64,000 nucleotides of DNA from Flavobacteria bacterium BBFL7 (lineage in GTDB: Bacteria > Bacteroidota > Bacteroidia > Flavobacteriales > Flavobacteriaceae): NCBI GenBank assembly GCA_000153385.1, contig CH672374.1:2339691-2403690 (forward strand). Direction: 5' to 3'. Both the position numbers and the translations under genes were made by a program. Below, in pieces: positions 63,801-64,000 of this stretch. Numbering within the stretch: the first letter of the stretch is position 1; every line of letters begins with the position of its first letter. The notes under the pieces were generated by a model, which worked only from the letters and a program-made list of their open reading frames with translations, searched no databases and had not been told where the DNA came from.

Positions 63801-64000
63801 GATGATGCAGATCTACCATTAGGTTTTGTACAAACAGAAGGAGATGATCCTACGGATGTAACAGTAACGGCTGGAGCAACAACGACAGAAGAAGACAATG
63901 GATTCAATGTACCAGGCACGGTAACAGGAGTAGTTTATAATGATGTAAACGGAAACGGGACACAAGATGCAGGCGAGCCAGGCATAGAAAACGTAGAAGT
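57843..64000 (+). CDS. Giant secreted adhesin-like protein with Ca2+-binding and SdrD-B-like repeats (3' end off window)
   Basis: An open frame of more than 2,050 codons runs off the right edge. The start [20 protein letters not shown] leads into a signal peptide that ends [11 protein letters not shown]; whether it is cut by SPI or SPII is unclear. About residues 40-555 are beta-rich and of unknown fold. Residues 556-730 and shorter stretches near 780, 1028 and 1100 are thrombospondin-3-like DxDxDG tracts ([19 protein letters not shown]), which bind Ca2+. A DUF11-like domain ([20 protein letters not shown]) lies near 1183. From about 1316 on there are SdrD-B-like repeats of 101 residues. A T9SS sorting domain is expected beyond the window. 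A palindrome copy at 61209 encodes AFAKA. Confidence 0.88.
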   Translation, partial: MDIFTSPKNSKNLLNKFLLLSFSLLLFSCNLSYADGTKQVTPSATGVEPTNGTALYITNNIRGSYFNAPNSNRIRFTIVDNANENFYFGVNALQRLEAFNNPAIGRFTYYRIFDNSNTLVQQGRFNDGSANNVDPSPGDLGYIATYLEAFNGPNGVGGVTNGYNPFVFDPTTDGDFYIEIYVSTDGGVTPFVFNSGNELNFFMPYFDFTVGTATSGPILGRVWSDKWSFIAYLFDDADENAGTADVPTPSLDASVEGEFFAFTNDGVIVKVDFADDFRPLAYELSMNRFGVVEDDTDPANDFLTNRLSTNRPSSTSPGLNNGYKVFITSPDQNVFVPAPVAAPVVTGNILGCPGAYYIPYKLDAAGDVAILLDLNGVSGYQPNTSDVVVESFEEQPGDKVLFWDGVDGNGTVVSENTNVSVTVTTFRGRTNLPMYDAEFNVDGLFVEAVAPLFSNQSLYWDDSALVAFGVCNGLNDNDGNNITVGTYQRTDLLDPITGPTHGWNGSNPDQTVPAVSGGLGSDTALLCDDYGNDRVINTWFYGYVQESNPVSLRLPSCDKDGDGIDDNVDIDDDNDGIADVDELFGVSGGDPLGDDDGDGLFNYFDPSTGPGDDGPANPNFVDANGDGVSDQYDVDGDGVIDQFDLDSDGDGIPDNNEAQSTQDFTAQGSVADSDNDGLVNTYDNGATGLSPVDTDSDGIPDYKDTDSDNDGIVDTTEAGLTLSNADLDNDGLDDAVDSTSNDYLDPDGTINNTADLPDADGDVNGGGDVDFRDTESSIDSDGDGIFDEADLDDDNDGILDSVECLTPSTVVGPLNAGNTSFSFTGTGGINDANLDFITINGIQYSEFILPDSYEENFSTTSDNVVYEVLNNVSGQGDGPTGANISNPNWNDIILSSFRDPNFNHFQGLSGAVLDSDFYTLTYDVPVVVSGDSFLLVSERDGNNAFDIQFFDAAGVLIGSTLNVAVTDYINSGLNTSVGQPITIAAFPLSDIAPAGAVIKTIQVSPAANGDGGDGKVFIVSEAFQCNDSDGDGVIDSLDLDSDNDGIYDAVEAGHDQVNVNGQLTGPVGMDGVPDSVQDAGQEDSGIVNYTVADTDGADGPDYLDLDSDGDGCNDAKEAGFLDAFAKADENGVLGNPDPETVNLNNGLVTSGNGGEGYAVPTDTNSDGTFDFQDATENFGCSAVLDLVKTSTFNPSTGVINYTYTLTNAGPSFAFDISIDENAGDFTGNATPLPVPMYSSGGTFEGGNAGELDLRVGASIVYTATYTINQDDINASQVDNRATANGVDDNGDATSDVSDDGNDADGNLVDDVTVTPLQVGQLTGHLYNDSNGNGTQDAGEPDLAGVDVLITPTNGNPQTVTTDVNGDYQVSVIAGSTVVDIVDTDLPAGFVQTEGTDPTNVTVTAGATTTEEDNGFNVPGTVTGVVYNDVNGNGTQDAGEPGIENVEVTITDSAGQVVTVQTDATGTYTAQVAAPGTASVDIDDADLPLGFVQTEGDDPTDVTVTAGATTTEEDNGFNVPGTVTGVVYNDVNGNGTQDAGEPGIENVEVTITDSAGQAVTVQTDATGTYTAQVAAPGTASVDIDDADLPLGFVQTEGDDPTDVTVTAGATTTEEDNGFNVPGTVTGVVYNDVNGNGTQDAGEPGIENVEVTITDSAGQAVTVQTDATGTYTAQVAAPGTASVDIDDADLPLGFVQTEGDDPTDVTVTAGATTTEEDNGFNVPGTVTGVVYNDVNGNGTQDAGEPGIENVEVTITDSAGQAVTVQTDATGTYTAQVAAPGTASVDIDDADLPLGFVQTEGDDPTDVTVTAGATTTEEDNGFNVPGTVTGVVYNDVNGNGTQDAGEPGIENVEVTITDSAGQAVTVQTDATGTYTAQVAAPGTASVDIDDADLPLGFVQTEGDDPTDVTVTAGATTTEEDNGFNVPGTVTGVVYNDVNGNGTQDAGEPGIENVEVTITDSAGQAVTVQTDATGTYTAQVAAPGTASVDIDDADLPLGFVQTEGDDPTDVTVTAGATTTEEDNGFNVPGTVTGVVYNDVNGNGTQDAGEPGIENVE
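61209..61222. repeat. Palindrome GCTTTCGCGAAAGC inside the adhesin gene
   Basis: A perfect copy read as AFAKA, the same frame as in the signal peptide of the TPR protein. Confidence 0.85.
61791..64000 (+). repeat. Tandem 303-bp repeats (SdrD-B-like modules) in the adhesin gene
   Basis: A diverged first unit (61791-62090, one codon shorter) is followed by six complete, almost identical units starting at 62091, 62394, 62697, 63000, 63303 and 63606, and a partial seventh from 63909. Each codes for 101 residues ([20 protein letters not shown] at the start; [14 protein letters not shown] at the end). The only differences I see are a GTA/GCA codon and a CC/CT change in one segment. The open antisense frames of 83 codons within them are shadows. 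Confidence 0.95.

Noticed and set aside
61791..64000. CRISPR-like array
   Set aside because: Repeat unit of 303 bp is coding, in frame, without spacers.

Overview
The window is chromosomal DNA from a member of the Flavobacteriia (Bacteroidetes), most likely a marine Flavobacteriaceae; a Nonlabens-like genus is my guess, held weakly. The reasons are gldJ-porU-porV (gliding and type IX secretion, T9SS), a T9SS-sorted protein, promoters of the Bacteroidetes type (TTG / TAnnTTTG), almost no Shine-Dalgarno sequences except a perfect one before rpsU, low G+C, and lineage-typical families (DUF2851, DUF1569, DUF3467, a fused hpt-adk). There are no rRNA genes, IS elements, phage genes or CRISPR arrays. 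About nine tenths of the sequence is coding.

Layout. Positions 1-7361 (minus strand) form an envelope operon read coaX, outer-membrane barrel, TPR protein, lptC, small membrane protein, CBS/CorC protein, ppiD; ppiD runs off the left edge. tRNA-Phe follows with its own promoter and terminator, then murF and gldJ (minus). porU, porV and cdd diverge from gldJ. Next come pdhA-pdhC, an M28 peptidase overlapping an SDR gene, and a LytS/LytTR-type two-component system followed by a lipoprotein gene and a T9SS-sorted protein gene. Positions 27-42 kb are mostly housekeeping: purK, hpt-adk, obg, NamZ-type muramidase, LolE-like permease, a cysteine/cystathionine synthase, K+ channel, Na+/alanine symporter, helix-hairpin-helix protein and acyl-CoA dehydrogenase. 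Positions 42.3-57.4 kb hold the translation/transcription block: rpsU, xerC-like, hpf, four tRNAs, tuf, tRNA-Trp, secE, nusG, rplKAJL, rpoB, rpoC and a DUF3467 gene. From 57.8 kb to the right edge is one open reading frame of more than 2,050 codons for a giant secreted adhesin-like protein, ending in almost identical 303-bp repeats.

The most interesting signals are not genes. (1) A palindrome, GCTTTCGCGAAAGC, occurs about eleven times in 64 kb, inside genes in all three frames (it has no stop codon in any frame) and between genes, where it can grow to a perfect 34-bp palindrome (rpoB-rpoC gap). (2) Both genes downstream of the LytTR regulator carry, about 75 bp before their starts, a pair of GTTNATG(C/A)AT boxes exactly 21 bp apart, which fits paired LytTR binding sites and suggests a small local regulon. 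(3) rpsU has a perfect extended Shine-Dalgarno in a genome that otherwise avoids them. (4) The adhesin repeats look recently expanded and differ in codon usage from the rest of the gene.
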